NCBI RefSeq assembly: GCF_024218795.1
Contig: NZ_CP100400.1
Coordinates: 1,054,001-1,118,000 of the forward strand
Length of the DNA stretch: 64,000 nt
Direction: 5' to 3'
DNA from: Halorussus aquaticus
GTDB lineage: Archaea > Halobacteriota > Halobacteria > Halobacteriales > Haladaptataceae
Shown piece by piece: positions 19,690-28,599 of the stretch. The notes below the pieces were generated by a model. That model searched no databases and was not told the DNA's origin. It worked only from the letters and a program-made list of their open reading frames with translations. The position numbers and the translations under genes were made by a program. The first letter of the stretch is position 1; each line of letters starts with the position of its first letter.

Positions 19690-20532
19690 TCAGCGTTCGC
19701 GAGTCACGACGAACCCCGCGAGGTCACGGAGGTAGTCGGTCGCGGCGAGGTCGGGCGTGGCCGCCCGGTCGAGCGCGGCCAGCGCCTCGTCGGACTTCTG
19801 ATGGGCCAGCGCGGCCGCCTCGTCGGCGTCCAAGTCGGTCACGCGGACGATAGACGGCCGACCCATCTCGGCGTCGTGGCCGGTGGGCTTGCCGAGTTCG
19901 TCGGCGTCGGCGGTGGTGTCGAGAACGTCGTCGCGAATCTGGAACGCGACGCCGACCTTCTCGGCGTACTCGCCGAACGCCTCGACGGTGGCGGGGTCGG
20001 CGTCGGCCGCGATAGCGCCCAACTCGGCCGCGGCGCGGAACAGCGCTCCCGTCTTCCGGCGGGCCAGTTCCATGTACCCCTCGCGGTCGGTCGGCCGGGC
20101 GACGAGTTCGGTCGCCTCGCCCTCGCCGAGTTCCACCATCGCGTCGGCGACGGCCTCCATCGCCCGCGGGTCCGGCGAGAACAACTCGAAGGCCTCGCCG
20201 ATGAGTCCGTCGCTGGCGACGATGGCGGGCGAGTAGCCGTACTCGGCCCACGCGCTCGCGCTCCCGCGGCGGGTGTCCGACCGGTCGATGATGTCGTCCA
20301 CGACCAGCGAGGCGTCGTGGACGAGTTCGACCCCGACAGCGAAGTCCACGGCGTCGTCGGCTTGGCCCCCGGCGGCCTCGCACGACAACACCGTGACGGT
20401 CGGCCGGACGCGCTTGCCCCCCGACAGCGCGACGTGGCGGACCTCTTCGGCGAGTTCCGTCGGTTCGACGCGGTCGAGGACGACTTCGAGGCGCTCCTCG
20501 ACCAGTGCCCTCCGGGACTCGGGGTAATCCAT
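19690..20532 (-). CDS. idsA: Polyprenyl (geranylgeranyl-type) diphosphate synthase
   Basis: Trans-prenyltransferase that condenses isopentenyl diphosphate with allylic diphosphates, probably making GGPP or FGPP for archaeal lipids. The first Asp-rich motif is DDIID at 79-83, with KRVRP upstream, and the second is DDVLD at 201-205 (FQIRDDVLD). At 280 residues it is shorter than the ~330-350 of many IdsA proteins, missing part of the N-terminus and C-terminal helices, so it may be a divergent paralogue. Convergent with the DUF373 gene. Confidence 0.87.
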   Translation of the reverse strand: MDYPESRRALVEERLEVVLDRVEPTELAEEVRHVALSGGKRVRPTVTVLSCEAAGGQADDAVDFAVGVELVHDASLVVDDIIDRSDTRRGSASAWAEYGYSPAIVASDGLIGEAFELFSPDPRAMEAVADAMVELGEGEATELVARPTDREGYMELARRKTGALFRAAAELGAIAADADPATVEAFGEYAEKVGVAFQIRDDVLDTTADADELGKPTGHDAEMGRPSIVRVTDLDADEAAALAHQKSDEALAALDRAATPDLAATDYLRDLAGFVVTRER

Positions 20533-20676
20533 TGGCCGGGAATCAGGACCGGCAGAACAAGTACGTGACGAAGTCCGTGGGACCCGAACGGTTCTCGGAT
20601 TCGTCGTCCCCGTGGGTTAAATCCCAAGTTAAGATAACGTGACAGCTTTTTCGGTCCGGTTCGTCTATCCACGCGT

Positions 20677-20757
20677 ATGTCCCCGACTGACTTGACGACC
20701 GACGACGGACCGCCTTCCAGAACGCCACGTCTCGGGCCGACGGAGGTGACCCGATGA
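20677..20757 (+). CDS. 26-codon upstream ORF coupled to the surface-protein gene
   Basis: An ATG-started frame whose TGA overlaps the next ATG in an ATGA junction, with the strong Shine-Dalgarno GGAGGTGA at 20742-20749 inside it. The predicted peptide is Thr/Pro-rich with no known domain. The layout suggests a leader ORF or translational coupling; it could also be chance. Confidence 0.3.
   Translation: MSPTDLTTDDGPPSRTPRLGPTEVTR
20742..20749 (+). promoter_or_regulatory. Strong Shine-Dalgarno for the gene at 20754
   Basis: GGAGGTGA, a perfect complement to the 16S rRNA 3' end, sits 4 nt before ATG 20754. It fixes this start and shows that the transcript carries a real leader. Confidence 0.7.
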
Positions 20758-21845
20758 CGGGCCGAAGCGCGCGATTACTGACCGCCGCCGTGGTCTCGCT
20801 CCTCGTAGCCACGTCAGGTACCGCCGCGTTCGCGTCGGGAACCGCCTCGGTCTCACCGTCTGCGGACCAACTCTCCTCCGGCGCTCTCCCGGACGCCGCC
20901 GCGACCGCGCCGACGCCGGAAGCGACCGGGCCGGTCGATGGAAACGGAACCACCATCGTCACCGACGGCGAAGAACTGGTCCTCGACGTCGCGCCGAATC
21001 AGACGATTCGCGGAGAGACGAGGCTGGAACCCGGAACCGAACTCCACCTCAACGTCGAAGGCGATACGTTCCTGAAGTCCCAGCGGACCACGGTCACCGA
21101 CCGCGGGACGTTCAACGCGACCTTCGACATGAGCGACGTGGGCGAACAGAACGTCGAAATCAGGGTCTACCGCGACGAGACCGTGTTGGCGGAGACCGCC
21201 GGACGGGTGACGTGTTCCGGCGGTTGCGAAACGGAGGCGACGGACTCGGACGGCGGGAATCTGGACTCCGGCGACGGACCCGCCGTACAGGCCATCACGG
21301 AGGTGAACCAGAACCGGACCGCCTCGATAAAGGTGCTGTTCGGCGAGGCCGAAACCGTCACAATCTCGATCGGCGGTCCGGATGTCAACTACGTCGTCAA
21401 CGGGACCGTCACCGACCGAGACGGCGACGGGCACGCGACGGTGCTGTTTCACACCAACCGTGCGGGAACCGACGCGCCCACGCTCGGCGTCGTCGACGAC
21501 GGAGGAACCCGCGTCGTCGAGACGAGCGCCGAGACCTCGCTCGACTCGCCGCTCGCTCCCGCTTCGTACGACGTGAGACTGTTCGCCGGACCGAACGCCA
21601 GCGGTGATGCAGCGGCCGTGGGGACCGTCATCGTCTTCGAGGAGGCGACCGAGTCGGACGGTCAGGCCGGTGCGTCGACGAGTACTACTTCGACGACGCT
21701 CGGAACCGTCGCGGGCGACGACGCGAACGGTTCCGAAACCGGCGATTCCGGAGACCAGTTCCTCGGCGGCGTCGGGATGATAGCGGCAGGCGGCGTGCTG
21801 GCGGTCGTCGGAATCGGCGTCGTCCTCGGTCTCTTCCGCAACTGA
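20754..21845 (+). CDS. Secreted surface protein with C-terminal membrane anchor (BGTF-type domain)
   Basis: A 363-residue exported protein. The Sec signal peptide (about 1-27, ending GTAAFA) is followed by a beta-rich region around 55-130 (LDVAPNQTIRGETRLEPG and similar) that resembles the haloarchaeal BGTF surface domain. A CSGGC motif and an Asp-rich segment come next, then a second beta-rich half, a Thr/Ser-rich stalk and a terminal transmembrane helix ending GLFRN. Function is unknown, probably cell-surface. The convergent gene encodes a membrane-anchored regulator. Confidence 0.8.
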   Translation: MTGRSARLLTAAVVSLLVATSGTAAFASGTASVSPSADQLSSGALPDAAATAPTPEATGPVDGNGTTIVTDGEELVLDVAPNQTIRGETRLEPGTELHLNVEGDTFLKSQRTTVTDRGTFNATFDMSDVGEQNVEIRVYRDETVLAETAGRVTCSGGCETEATDSDGGNLDSGDGPAVQAITEVNQNRTASIKVLFGEAETVTISIGGPDVNYVVNGTVTDRDGDGHATVLFHTNRAGTDAPTLGVVDDGGTRVVETSAETSLDSPLAPASYDVRLFAGPNASGDAAAVGTVIVFEEATESDGQAGASTSTTSTTLGTVAGDDANGSETGDSGDQFLGGVGMIAAGGVLAVVGIGVVLGLFRN

Positions 21846-21874
21846 ACCGCCCGGTCGCTCGACTCCTCTTTTCT

Positions 21875-22489
21875 CTACCGATTCATCACGACTGCCGCGA
21901 CGGCGACGACGGCCAGACAACCGCAGAAGAAGACGACGCCCGGTTCCGCGAGGTCGAACACGACCCACGCCAGCGTCTCGCGGGCCGTGGTCGGGTCGGC
22001 GGTCGGACTCGCCGGTCCCACCACGTTCCCCCGACCGACTACCGGACTGGCGAGTCGCTCGACGCCCCACTGGACCAGCAGGCTGGCGGCCCCGAGGATG
22101 CCGAGACCCCCGACGACGTCGGCCAGCGAGTGGCGGACCTGCGGTCGGACGTCGCTGTCGCCGACCAGCACGAGGGGGTCGGTGGCGGGCGCGTACACCG
22201 TCATCTCGTTGCCTTTCTCGGAGTAGCGGGTATCCACCGGCGCTATCAGTCCGGCCTCCTCCAGCGTCGAGAGGTGGTAGTGGAGGTTCTGGACCGAGGT
22301 ATCGACGCGCTCGGCGAGTTCGGAGGGCGTGCCCGGTGAGTCGAACAGGGTCCGGTACACCTCCCGGCGGGTGTCGGGACCGAGTGCGTCGAGCACGTCG
22401 TCGGTCTCCTCGCCCTCCACGTCGAGGACGCGCAACTGCTCGTCGGCGCTCGCGGTCCCGTCTTGCAATCGTTCGATGAGTCCCGGCAT
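21875..22489 (-). CDS. Membrane-anchored winged-helix (ArsR-like) regulator
   Basis: A 204-residue protein. Residues about 25-110 form a winged-helix domain: DALGPDTRREVYRTLFDSPGTPSELAERV, then VQNLHYHLSTLEEAGLI. Two hydrophobic helices follow (about 118-140 and 180-203). This architecture is common in haloarchaea and is thought to link membrane or surface state to transcription. ATG 22489 begins just before the conserved LIERLQDG. It probably controls itself or nearby surface genes; the target is inferred from location only. Confidence 0.82.
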   Translation of the reverse strand: MPGLIERLQDGTASADEQLRVLDVEGEETDDVLDALGPDTRREVYRTLFDSPGTPSELAERVDTSVQNLHYHLSTLEEAGLIAPVDTRYSEKGNEMTVYAPATDPLVLVGDSDVRPQVRHSLADVVGGLGILGAASLLVQWGVERLASPVVGRGNVVGPASPTADPTTARETLAWVVFDLAEPGVVFFCGCLAVVAVAAVVMNR

Positions 22490-22560
22490 GGTGACATCCC
22501 GTCGTTGTCGAAGCCTCCGTAAAGCGACCACTAAGACCTGTTCATAGCTTAAATCCGGGT

Positions 22561-23853
22561 TTAACCCGTCGCGTTTCGCGTCCCGACCGCTCGGACGGGC
22601 CGGAGTCGCCCGTGCCCCGTGACGGGGTCCGCGCCGGGTCGCCCCGCATCGACCGCGGTCGTCTCGAGTCGTCGCTCGACCGCTCGCGGGGTGAGGTCGG
22701 GCCGCTCGTCGAGGACCAGCGCGGCGACGCCGCCTGCGTACGATGCAGCGGCCGAGGAACCGACGAACCGGTCGGTGTCGGCCGCGTCGGGGTGGCTGGG
22801 GGCGACGAGGTCCACTCCGTCGCGCCCGTCGGGCGTCGGCCCGCGAGAACTGAACGGTTCGACTCGACGGGCGCTAGCGTCGTACGCTCCGACCGTGACG
22901 ACCGACGGGGCGCTCGCGGGCGCGACGAGACTCTCCGCGGACCGAACGTGTTGGAAGTCGTGCGTCGGCGAGGAGAGTTCGAGGCGTGCGCCGGTCGCGT
23001 TCGCCGGTCCGCGGACCGTGACGTAGTACGTCCCCGACCGGACGCGGGCGACGATGCGCTCGTTCGGCACTCCGTCGCCGGGATACGGCGACGAGCGCGC
23101 GACGAGTTTGCTTCGACTGCCGTCGGTCCAGTGGAGTTCGGCGGTGTAGTCCTGCTCGCGGTGGGCGTCGTCCCACGACAGCCAGATTGTCACGTCGCGT
23201 CCGTCTCCCCGGACGTAGTTCCGCGCGCTGTCGCCGAAGGTGAGGGTGCCGTTCTCGACGCCGCGGTACCGGCCGGTCCAGTGACTCCGGGCGAGGTTGC
23301 CCGTCGGCGAGACGAAGACGACTCCCTCGTCGGTCGCTCGCTGGGCGACGTCGGCGACGGGCGACGTGCCGTCGCCGGGCATCCCGTAGAACGACACCGG
23401 GGCGACCACGACGTCTACCTCTTCGGTGACTAGCCACTCGACCGCTCGTCGGAACCCGTCGGGCGAGTCGAACGTCGCCAGATAGAGGTCGGCATCGGGC
23501 GCGACGCGGGCGACCGTCTCGGCCGCCGCGGTCCCGTGGGCGTTTCGGCCGTCGTTCCGAACCGTCCCGCCGGAACCGAACGCCCTCGCGTCCACGACGC
23601 TGCCGTCGAGTGCGGTCGCGTCGGTGTCGAACCCGGTCACGTCCACGACGCCGACGGTCACGTTCTCGCCGGTCGCTCCTGCGTCGTGGAGCGCCGCGAC
23701 CTCGGGACCGACGGCAGTCGCCGGTGTCGAGGCCGTCTGACTCCCGGCCGTGCTGGCCGACAGCGACGTCGCGAGGAGGGCGAGGCTACCGGCGAGTAGC
23801 AGAACGCCGAGGGCCGCGACCGCCAGCGCCCGCCGGGACTCTGGAGAGGCCAT
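22561..23853 (-). CDS. Secreted subtilisin-like serine peptidase (S8)
   Basis: A 430-residue exported S8-family protein. A hydrophobic signal segment (about 9-35) precedes the catalytic Asp71 (GVVDVTGFD), His106 (NAHGTAAAE), an oxyanion Asn in SPTGN and Ser367 in GSSAAAS. The Ser motif departs from the usual GTSMAAP (Thr to Ser, Met to Ala, Pro to Ser). An inserted ~110-residue beta-rich stretch with WTDGSRSKL and VTVRGPANATG lies between His and Ser, like a pre-peptidase C-terminal domain. All triad residues are present, so activity is possible. Adjacent to the membrane regulator on the same strand. Confidence 0.82.
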   Translation of the reverse strand: MASPESRRALAVAALGVLLLAGSLALLATSLSASTAGSQTASTPATAVGPEVAALHDAGATGENVTVGVVDVTGFDTDATALDGSVVDARAFGSGGTVRNDGRNAHGTAAAETVARVAPDADLYLATFDSPDGFRRAVEWLVTEEVDVVVAPVSFYGMPGDGTSPVADVAQRATDEGVVFVSPTGNLARSHWTGRYRGVENGTLTFGDSARNYVRGDGRDVTIWLSWDDAHREQDYTAELHWTDGSRSKLVARSSPYPGDGVPNERIVARVRSGTYYVTVRGPANATGARLELSSPTHDFQHVRSAESLVAPASAPSVVTVGAYDASARRVEPFSSRGPTPDGRDGVDLVAPSHPDAADTDRFVGSSAAASYAGGVAALVLDERPDLTPRAVERRLETTAVDAGRPGADPVTGHGRLRPVRAVGTRNATG

Positions 23854-23947
23854 CGGGAAGTACTCTGGCCTGACACGACAAATACGTGACGAGGCGATAC
23901 TACGCTACGCCGAATCCGTGTTGCGCGCGAAAATCCGGACCGAAAAT

Positions 23948-24901
23948 CTACTCGAACTCTTCGATGAGTTCCGGCACGACGTCGAACAGGTCGCCGACGA
24001 TACCGTAGTCGGCGATGTCGAAGATGGGCGCGTTCGGGTCGGTGTTGACCGCGATGATGGTGTCGCTCCCCTTCATCCCGGCGACGTGCTGGACCGCGCC
24101 GGAGATACCGATGGCGAGGTAGACGTCCGGCGTCACGACCTTCCCGGACTGTCCGACCTGCCGGTTCTTCGGGAGCCACCCGCTGTCCACGATGGGCCGC
24201 GAGGAGGCCAGCGTCGCGTCGGTTGCCTCCACGAGGTCTTCGATGAGCGGGAGGTTGTCCTCCTCCTCGATACCGCGACCGATGGAGACGATGAAGTCGG
24301 CCTCGCTGATGTCGACGTCGCCGCCGCCGACTTCCTCGAAGCCGGTGACGGTCGAACCGGTGTTGGTGTCGATGTCGGCGTCGAACTCCGCGACGTCGGC
24401 GTCGCCGACGCCCTCCGCGCCGGGCCACTCCGCGCCGCGGATGGTGACGGCGTACTGATCGCCGCCGACGTCCACGGTCGTCTCGACCTTCGACCCGTAC
24501 ATCTCGCGGGTCACGGTCAGGCCGTCGTCGTACTCGAAGTCCACGGCGTCGGTCGCCAGCGGGAGGTCGAGTCGGTTGGCCACCGCGGGCGCGTAGTCGA
24601 GTCCGTTGACGCTGTTAGGCATCAGCACGACCTGCGGGTCGAGTTCGCCGTGGAGCGCCTCGACCGCCTGCACGTACACGTCGTGATTGAACTCCTCGCC
24701 CTCAGAGACGGTGTGGATGGCGTCCACGCCGTCGCGGTCGAGTTCCTCGGCGAACGACTCGGTGTCGCCGCCGACCACGGCGACGTGGAGGTCGCCGCCG
24801 GTCGCGTCGGCGAGCTGTCGTCCGGCGGTCAGCAGTTCGTAGCTCACGTCGCGGAGTTCGCCGCGGCGGTGTTCGGCGACGGCGAGAACGTCCGAACTCA
24901 T
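23948..24901 (-). CDS. etfA: Electron transfer flavoprotein alpha subunit
   Basis: With EtfB forms the FAD-containing heterodimer that takes electrons from acyl-CoA and related dehydrogenases to the quinone pool. It has 317 residues. The C-terminal FAD domain is clear: SIGRGIEEEDNLPLIEDL, RPIVDSGW, then GQSGKVVTPDVYLAIGISGA and AVNTDPNAPIF. Its start overlaps the etfB stop by 4 bp, so the two are translated from one mRNA. Confidence 0.96.
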   Translation of the reverse strand: MSSDVLAVAEHRRGELRDVSYELLTAGRQLADATGGDLHVAVVGGDTESFAEELDRDGVDAIHTVSEGEEFNHDVYVQAVEALHGELDPQVVLMPNSVNGLDYAPAVANRLDLPLATDAVDFEYDDGLTVTREMYGSKVETTVDVGGDQYAVTIRGAEWPGAEGVGDADVAEFDADIDTNTGSTVTGFEEVGGGDVDISEADFIVSIGRGIEEEDNLPLIEDLVEATDATLASSRPIVDSGWLPKNRQVGQSGKVVTPDVYLAIGISGAVQHVAGMKGSDTIIAVNTDPNAPIFDIADYGIVGDLFDVVPELIEEFE

Positions 24902-25689
24902 TCTGCCACCCCCTTCTCGCGGAGGACTTCAGCGAGTCGTCCGGCCGTCTCGCTGGCGTCACCCTCGAATATCTCGGCGTCGCTCTCGCTCTCGGGTTCG
25001 TACATCGAAGTCAGCGTGAGGTCGCTCTCGACGGCGTCGGCGTCGAGACCGATGTCGTCGAGGCTCTTGGGTGCGATTTCCTTGCTCTGGGCCTGCCGAA
25101 TGCCGCGCAGACTGGCGTAGCGCGGTTCGTTGATACCCGTCTGAATCGTCAGCACCGCGGGTAGGTCGATGTCGGTGAGTTCCTCGACGCCGCCCTCCAG
25201 TTCGCGGTGGACGTGCGCGACGTTCTCGTCGGCGTCGTAGTCGAGCGCGTTGACGACCGCGCCCCACTGGAAGCCGATTTCGTCGGCCAGCGAGACGCCG
25301 GTCGCACCGAACGTGTCGTCGCCCGACTGGACGCCGGTCAGTACGAGGTCGGGGTCCTCCTCCTCGACGACGGCCTTCAGCAGGTTCGTCTTGGTCTCCA
25401 CGTCGAGCAGGTCCACGTCCTCCAGCGCGTCGTCCCAGACGCGGACCGCGCGGTCCGCTCCCTTCGCTAACGCCATCCGGATGGTCTCCTCGGAGCGCTC
25501 GGGACCGATGGTAACGGTCACGACCTCGTCGGCCGGGCCGTCCTCCTTCAACTGGACGGCCTCCTCGACGGCGTAGTCGTCCCACTCGTTCAGGTCGTAC
25601 TCGAGGTAGCGCTCGTCTACCTCGGTCCCCTCTATCTCGAAGTCGTCAGCGACTTCGGCGACCTCCTTCACAGTCACCAGGACCTTCAT
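24898..25689 (-). CDS. etfB: Electron transfer flavoprotein beta subunit
   Basis: A 263-residue partner of EtfA that binds AMP and recognises the dehydrogenase. Signature segments are MKVLVTVKEVAE at the N-terminus, the AMP-binding region LTGVQSGDDTFGATG and the recognition loop LPAVLTIQTGINEPRYASL. It is first in the two-gene operon, and no acyl-CoA dehydrogenase gene is adjacent. The start has an AT-rich stretch (ATAATAAATACG) about 10 nt before it, which fits a leaderless or short-leader promoter. Confidence 0.96.
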   Translation of the reverse strand: MKVLVTVKEVAEVADDFEIEGTEVDERYLEYDLNEWDDYAVEEAVQLKEDGPADEVVTVTIGPERSEETIRMALAKGADRAVRVWDDALEDVDLLDVETKTNLLKAVVEEEDPDLVLTGVQSGDDTFGATGVSLADEIGFQWGAVVNALDYDADENVAHVHRELEGGVEELTDIDLPAVLTIQTGINEPRYASLRGIRQAQSKEIAPKSLDDIGLDADAVESDLTLTSMYEPESESDAEIFEGDASETAGRLAEVLREKGVAE

Positions 25690-25830
25690 AATAAATACGT
25701 CTCCGGCGCAGGGGTAAACGTTTACGAAACGCGCGACATCGGGTCACGCGTTTCCGCTTCGTACGTCGCCAGTGTCGTTCCCCGACAGTGTCGTCCTCGT
25801 CGAGGGCCGTACAGTCTCCGTCCGCCGGGG

Positions 25831-26985
25831 TCACTCCACGTCGGCAACGTCTTCGTCGGGGAGCGTGATGAGGTTCTCTCGGCCGATTCGGAGTTTGTCC
25901 ACGTCGTCGTTCTCGTCCATCTTCGACAGTAACTGCGAGACCTTCGCGTTCGACCAGTTGGTCTCGGTGACGATTTGGCCCTGCTTCATCCGGCCGTCGT
26001 TCTCCTCCAGCAGGTGGAGGACGCGCTCTTCGTCGCTCAACAGTTCCATAGACGGCCCTTCGTCTTCGTGGGACTCGGACGGTGTTCCGTCTCCGTCGTC
26101 GGTGGCCGAGACTGTCGGCGGTGACTGCGTCCGGTCGTCGGCGTCCGCGACCGGTTCGGGGTCGGCGCCGCGACGCTGTGACAGTGCGTACGCCCCGAAA
26201 CCGCCACCGAACAAGAGGAACACGACGAGCAGTCCCCACGTGCTGGAGATGTCGGGCAACCACGGTGAATTCGCAGGGTTCTCCGTATCTTTCGCCGAGT
26301 AGGTCACCCTGAAGTCACCGCGCTCGAATTGCTGAGGACCCTCGTACCGAAGGACGGTCCCGTTGGAGATGACGCCACCGGACGGACTCGCTCCGGAGAT
26401 GTAGTAGTTGTCGGGGACCGATATCACCAGCGTCTGGTCCTCGCTCAGCGCCGGAAGCCACGTCTCCGACCCGATCCAGAACGCGTCGCCGAGGGCGATT
26501 TGACTCTCGCTTACCTGCGTGAAGTTCGTCCACGTGAACGACAGCGAGACGATGCCCACGGTCCCGTTGTTACGGACCTGCGCCGACCGACTCACGCGCT
26601 GGAGTTCCATCGGGCGGTCGGAGTCGGCGTTCACGCGCTCGACCACGCGCTGGAACGTCGCTTTCGTGAGGCCGACGTTCGTGCCCCCGTTTTCGTACCT
26701 CTCTGCGAGTTGGCGGAACGATTCGGTCTCTTGGTCGCCGTGGAGGACGTAACGTTGCGTGACGTTCCATCGGGCGTCTCCGTTCTCTCGGAGGGAGACG
26801 TACATCTCGGTAGTGTCGCTTACCGTCGCGTTCGCTTGCGTGGCGTTGGTCGCGCCGAGGGCTGACGCGGACTCCGAGACGGTGTGCGGGGCGACCGCTC
26901 GGTCCTCGGCCGAGCGACTCTCTCCGACTCCCGCGACGGAGCTGACGACGAGGAGGACGACGAGGAGGGCGGCGAGTGACCGCAT
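25831..26985 (-). CDS. Surface-sensing membrane protein with cytoplasmic winged-helix domain
   Basis: A 384-residue protein. Signal peptide (about 1-22), an extracellular beta-rich domain (about 55-255, with VSLRENGDARWNVTQRYVL), one transmembrane helix (GLLVVFLLFGGGFGAYAL), an acidic linker and a C-terminal winged-helix (about 320-384) that looks MarR/TrmB-like: VLHLLEENDGRMKQGQIV, then WSNAKVSQLLSKM. It could link an extracellular signal to transcription. Divergent from the secreted protein at 27140, a plausible target. ATG 26985 starts the hydrophobic signal. Confidence 0.8.
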   Translation of the reverse strand: MRSLAALLVVLLVVSSVAGVGESRSAEDRAVAPHTVSESASALGATNATQANATVSDTTEMYVSLRENGDARWNVTQRYVLHGDQETESFRQLAERYENGGTNVGLTKATFQRVVERVNADSDRPMELQRVSRSAQVRNNGTVGIVSLSFTWTNFTQVSESQIALGDAFWIGSETWLPALSEDQTLVISVPDNYYISGASPSGGVISNGTVLRYEGPQQFERGDFRVTYSAKDTENPANSPWLPDISSTWGLLVVFLLFGGGFGAYALSQRRGADPEPVADADDRTQSPPTVSATDDGDGTPSESHEDEGPSMELLSDEERVLHLLEENDGRMKQGQIVTETNWSNAKVSQLLSKMDENDDVDKLRIGRENLITLPDEDVADVE

Positions 26986-27105
26986 ACAATCGCGTGAATG
27001 CGCCGACAAGAAAATACTTTCCATCCGTAGATAAAACGTCAGAACGCTCCGTAAAACGTCTCGTCCGTTCTCGAAAGCTCGTCCGGCGTTTCATAGTTCC
27101 GGGAA

Positions 27106-27112
27106 TATTTTA
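27106..27112 (+). promoter_or_regulatory. TATA box that decides the start at 27140
   Basis: TATTTTA lies 28 nt before ATG 27140, the spacing of a leaderless haloarchaeal transcript. It sits just before two earlier in-frame ATG codons (27113, 27116), which would therefore lie upstream of the transcription start. Confidence 0.6.
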
Positions 27113-27139
27113 ATGATGGGCCTTCGAGTAGGCGTACGT

Positions 27140-28405
27140 ATGCGATTCACCCCCGTTATGCTGGCATTACTGCTCGCCCTCTCCCCCGGAGCAGTCGCGG
27201 TACAGGCGACGGCCCCGACCGCACCAGCGTCCGCCCCGAACACCTCCCCATTCGCCTCGACCGAGAGTGCCGTATCTGGGCAGACAGGGAGCGACACCGT
27301 ACAGTCCAGCGGTGGCGAAAACACGACTAACGTCTTGACGCTCGGGACCTCCCCGGCGCGTACCGCGTTCGACTCCCCGTCGCTCGCACTCGGTAGTTCG
27401 CTCACGATGGACCGCGGCGAGTTCCGGACGAAACTCACCGTGAAGTCGCTCGACCGGCAACTACAGACCGCCAACAGTGCGGAAAAGAAGAAGCAAGCGC
27501 TGAATCGGTTCAGATACCGTATCGAGAACCGAATCATATCCCTGAAAGCGAACGAACAACAGGCTACGCGGGCGTTCTCGAACGGAACGATCTCGAAAAG
27601 TGAGTACACTCGTACGCTAGGCAGCATCGACGCAGAAGTAGCCGACATTCAGAAACTGATAACCGCGATGCGGACACGTGCGAACTCCGTCCCGAGGTTC
27701 GAGATGGAGACCGAGGCGAACACGCTGCGGGGAAAACTCACCACCGTCGAAGGTCCAGTCCGGAATCGAATCGCGGCAGCGATACGAGGTCAGAAATCTG
27801 CCACGCAGGTGTACGTGGCGACCGGACCGAGTGGAATCGTCCTCTCTACTATCATTGATGGGAAGTATGTCCGCGAAATCGTTCGCCACGACCGGCGTAA
27901 CCCCGCTGTTTCCGGTAATTCGACCATGGGGTCTGCGCGTAAGAGCATCGTGAACGAATATAGCTGGGCCTTCGAACATAGGAAGAGTACTGCGACGAAC
28001 GCGCTGTACGGCACTAACAACATCTATCGGATGCAGATGAGGCACACGCACGGCAAACTCGTCATATACTACGACGGCGGTACGGAGTCGGTCTTCCGGG
28101 AGATGCAATACAAGCAACTGAACGGCCAAACGCCGCTCCCGACGGGACCGTCGGTGAGCAATACCTCGGAGAACGTCACCCTCACGGTCAATCGCACGTT
28201 CGCCGGTGGACCGCTCCGTGTGAAACTCACTAACGCCACGGGCGCACCCGTTCAGGGCGACGTAACGATCGCTGGCGACCCCGTCGGACGGACCAACTCC
28301 GACGGCGTCCTCTGGACGCTCGGCCCGGCCGAACCGTCCCGCGTGAGTGCGACCTACGACTTCACGACGGTCAACGTGACGGCCGCCCCGGTCGAATCGT
28401 CGTAG
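27140..28405 (+). CDS. Secreted helical/coiled-coil protein of unknown function
   Basis: A 421-residue exported protein. The signal peptide (about 1-22, ending AVAVQA) leads to a Ser/Thr-rich spacer, then a long helical, charged region (about 110-220; KKKQALNRFRYRIENRI, then IDAEVADIQKLITAMRTR) likely to be coiled coil. A mixed domain and a beta-rich Ig-like C-terminus (VTLTVNRTFAGGPLRVKL) follow. No transmembrane anchor is seen. Similar modular proteins occur in haloarchaea next to membrane-bound HTH proteins. No enzymatic motif. Confidence 0.75.
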   Translation: MRFTPVMLALLLALSPGAVAVQATAPTAPASAPNTSPFASTESAVSGQTGSDTVQSSGGENTTNVLTLGTSPARTAFDSPSLALGSSLTMDRGEFRTKLTVKSLDRQLQTANSAEKKKQALNRFRYRIENRIISLKANEQQATRAFSNGTISKSEYTRTLGSIDAEVADIQKLITAMRTRANSVPRFEMETEANTLRGKLTTVEGPVRNRIAAAIRGQKSATQVYVATGPSGIVLSTIIDGKYVREIVRHDRRNPAVSGNSTMGSARKSIVNEYSWAFEHRKSTATNALYGTNNIYRMQMRHTHGKLVIYYDGGTESVFREMQYKQLNGQTPLPTGPSVSNTSENVTLTVNRTFAGGPLRVKLTNATGAPVQGDVTIAGDPVGRTNSDGVLWTLGPAEPSRVSATYDFTTVNVTAAPVESS

Positions 28406-28599
28406 CGCCGAATCGTTCGTCTCCCTTCGTCTGAAGGTGTCTCCGTTACGAAGATATCTCCAGACTTTCCAATTCCGTGTATTCTTCGCTCGACACGACT
28501 CTCTGTAGCGTCGTGCCAGCCTTCCGCTCCGGGCGGTCGAAGGCCGAACGGTCCGTCACGGCCGAAGATTGAAGGCCGAAGCCGGAACGAACTCTCCCC

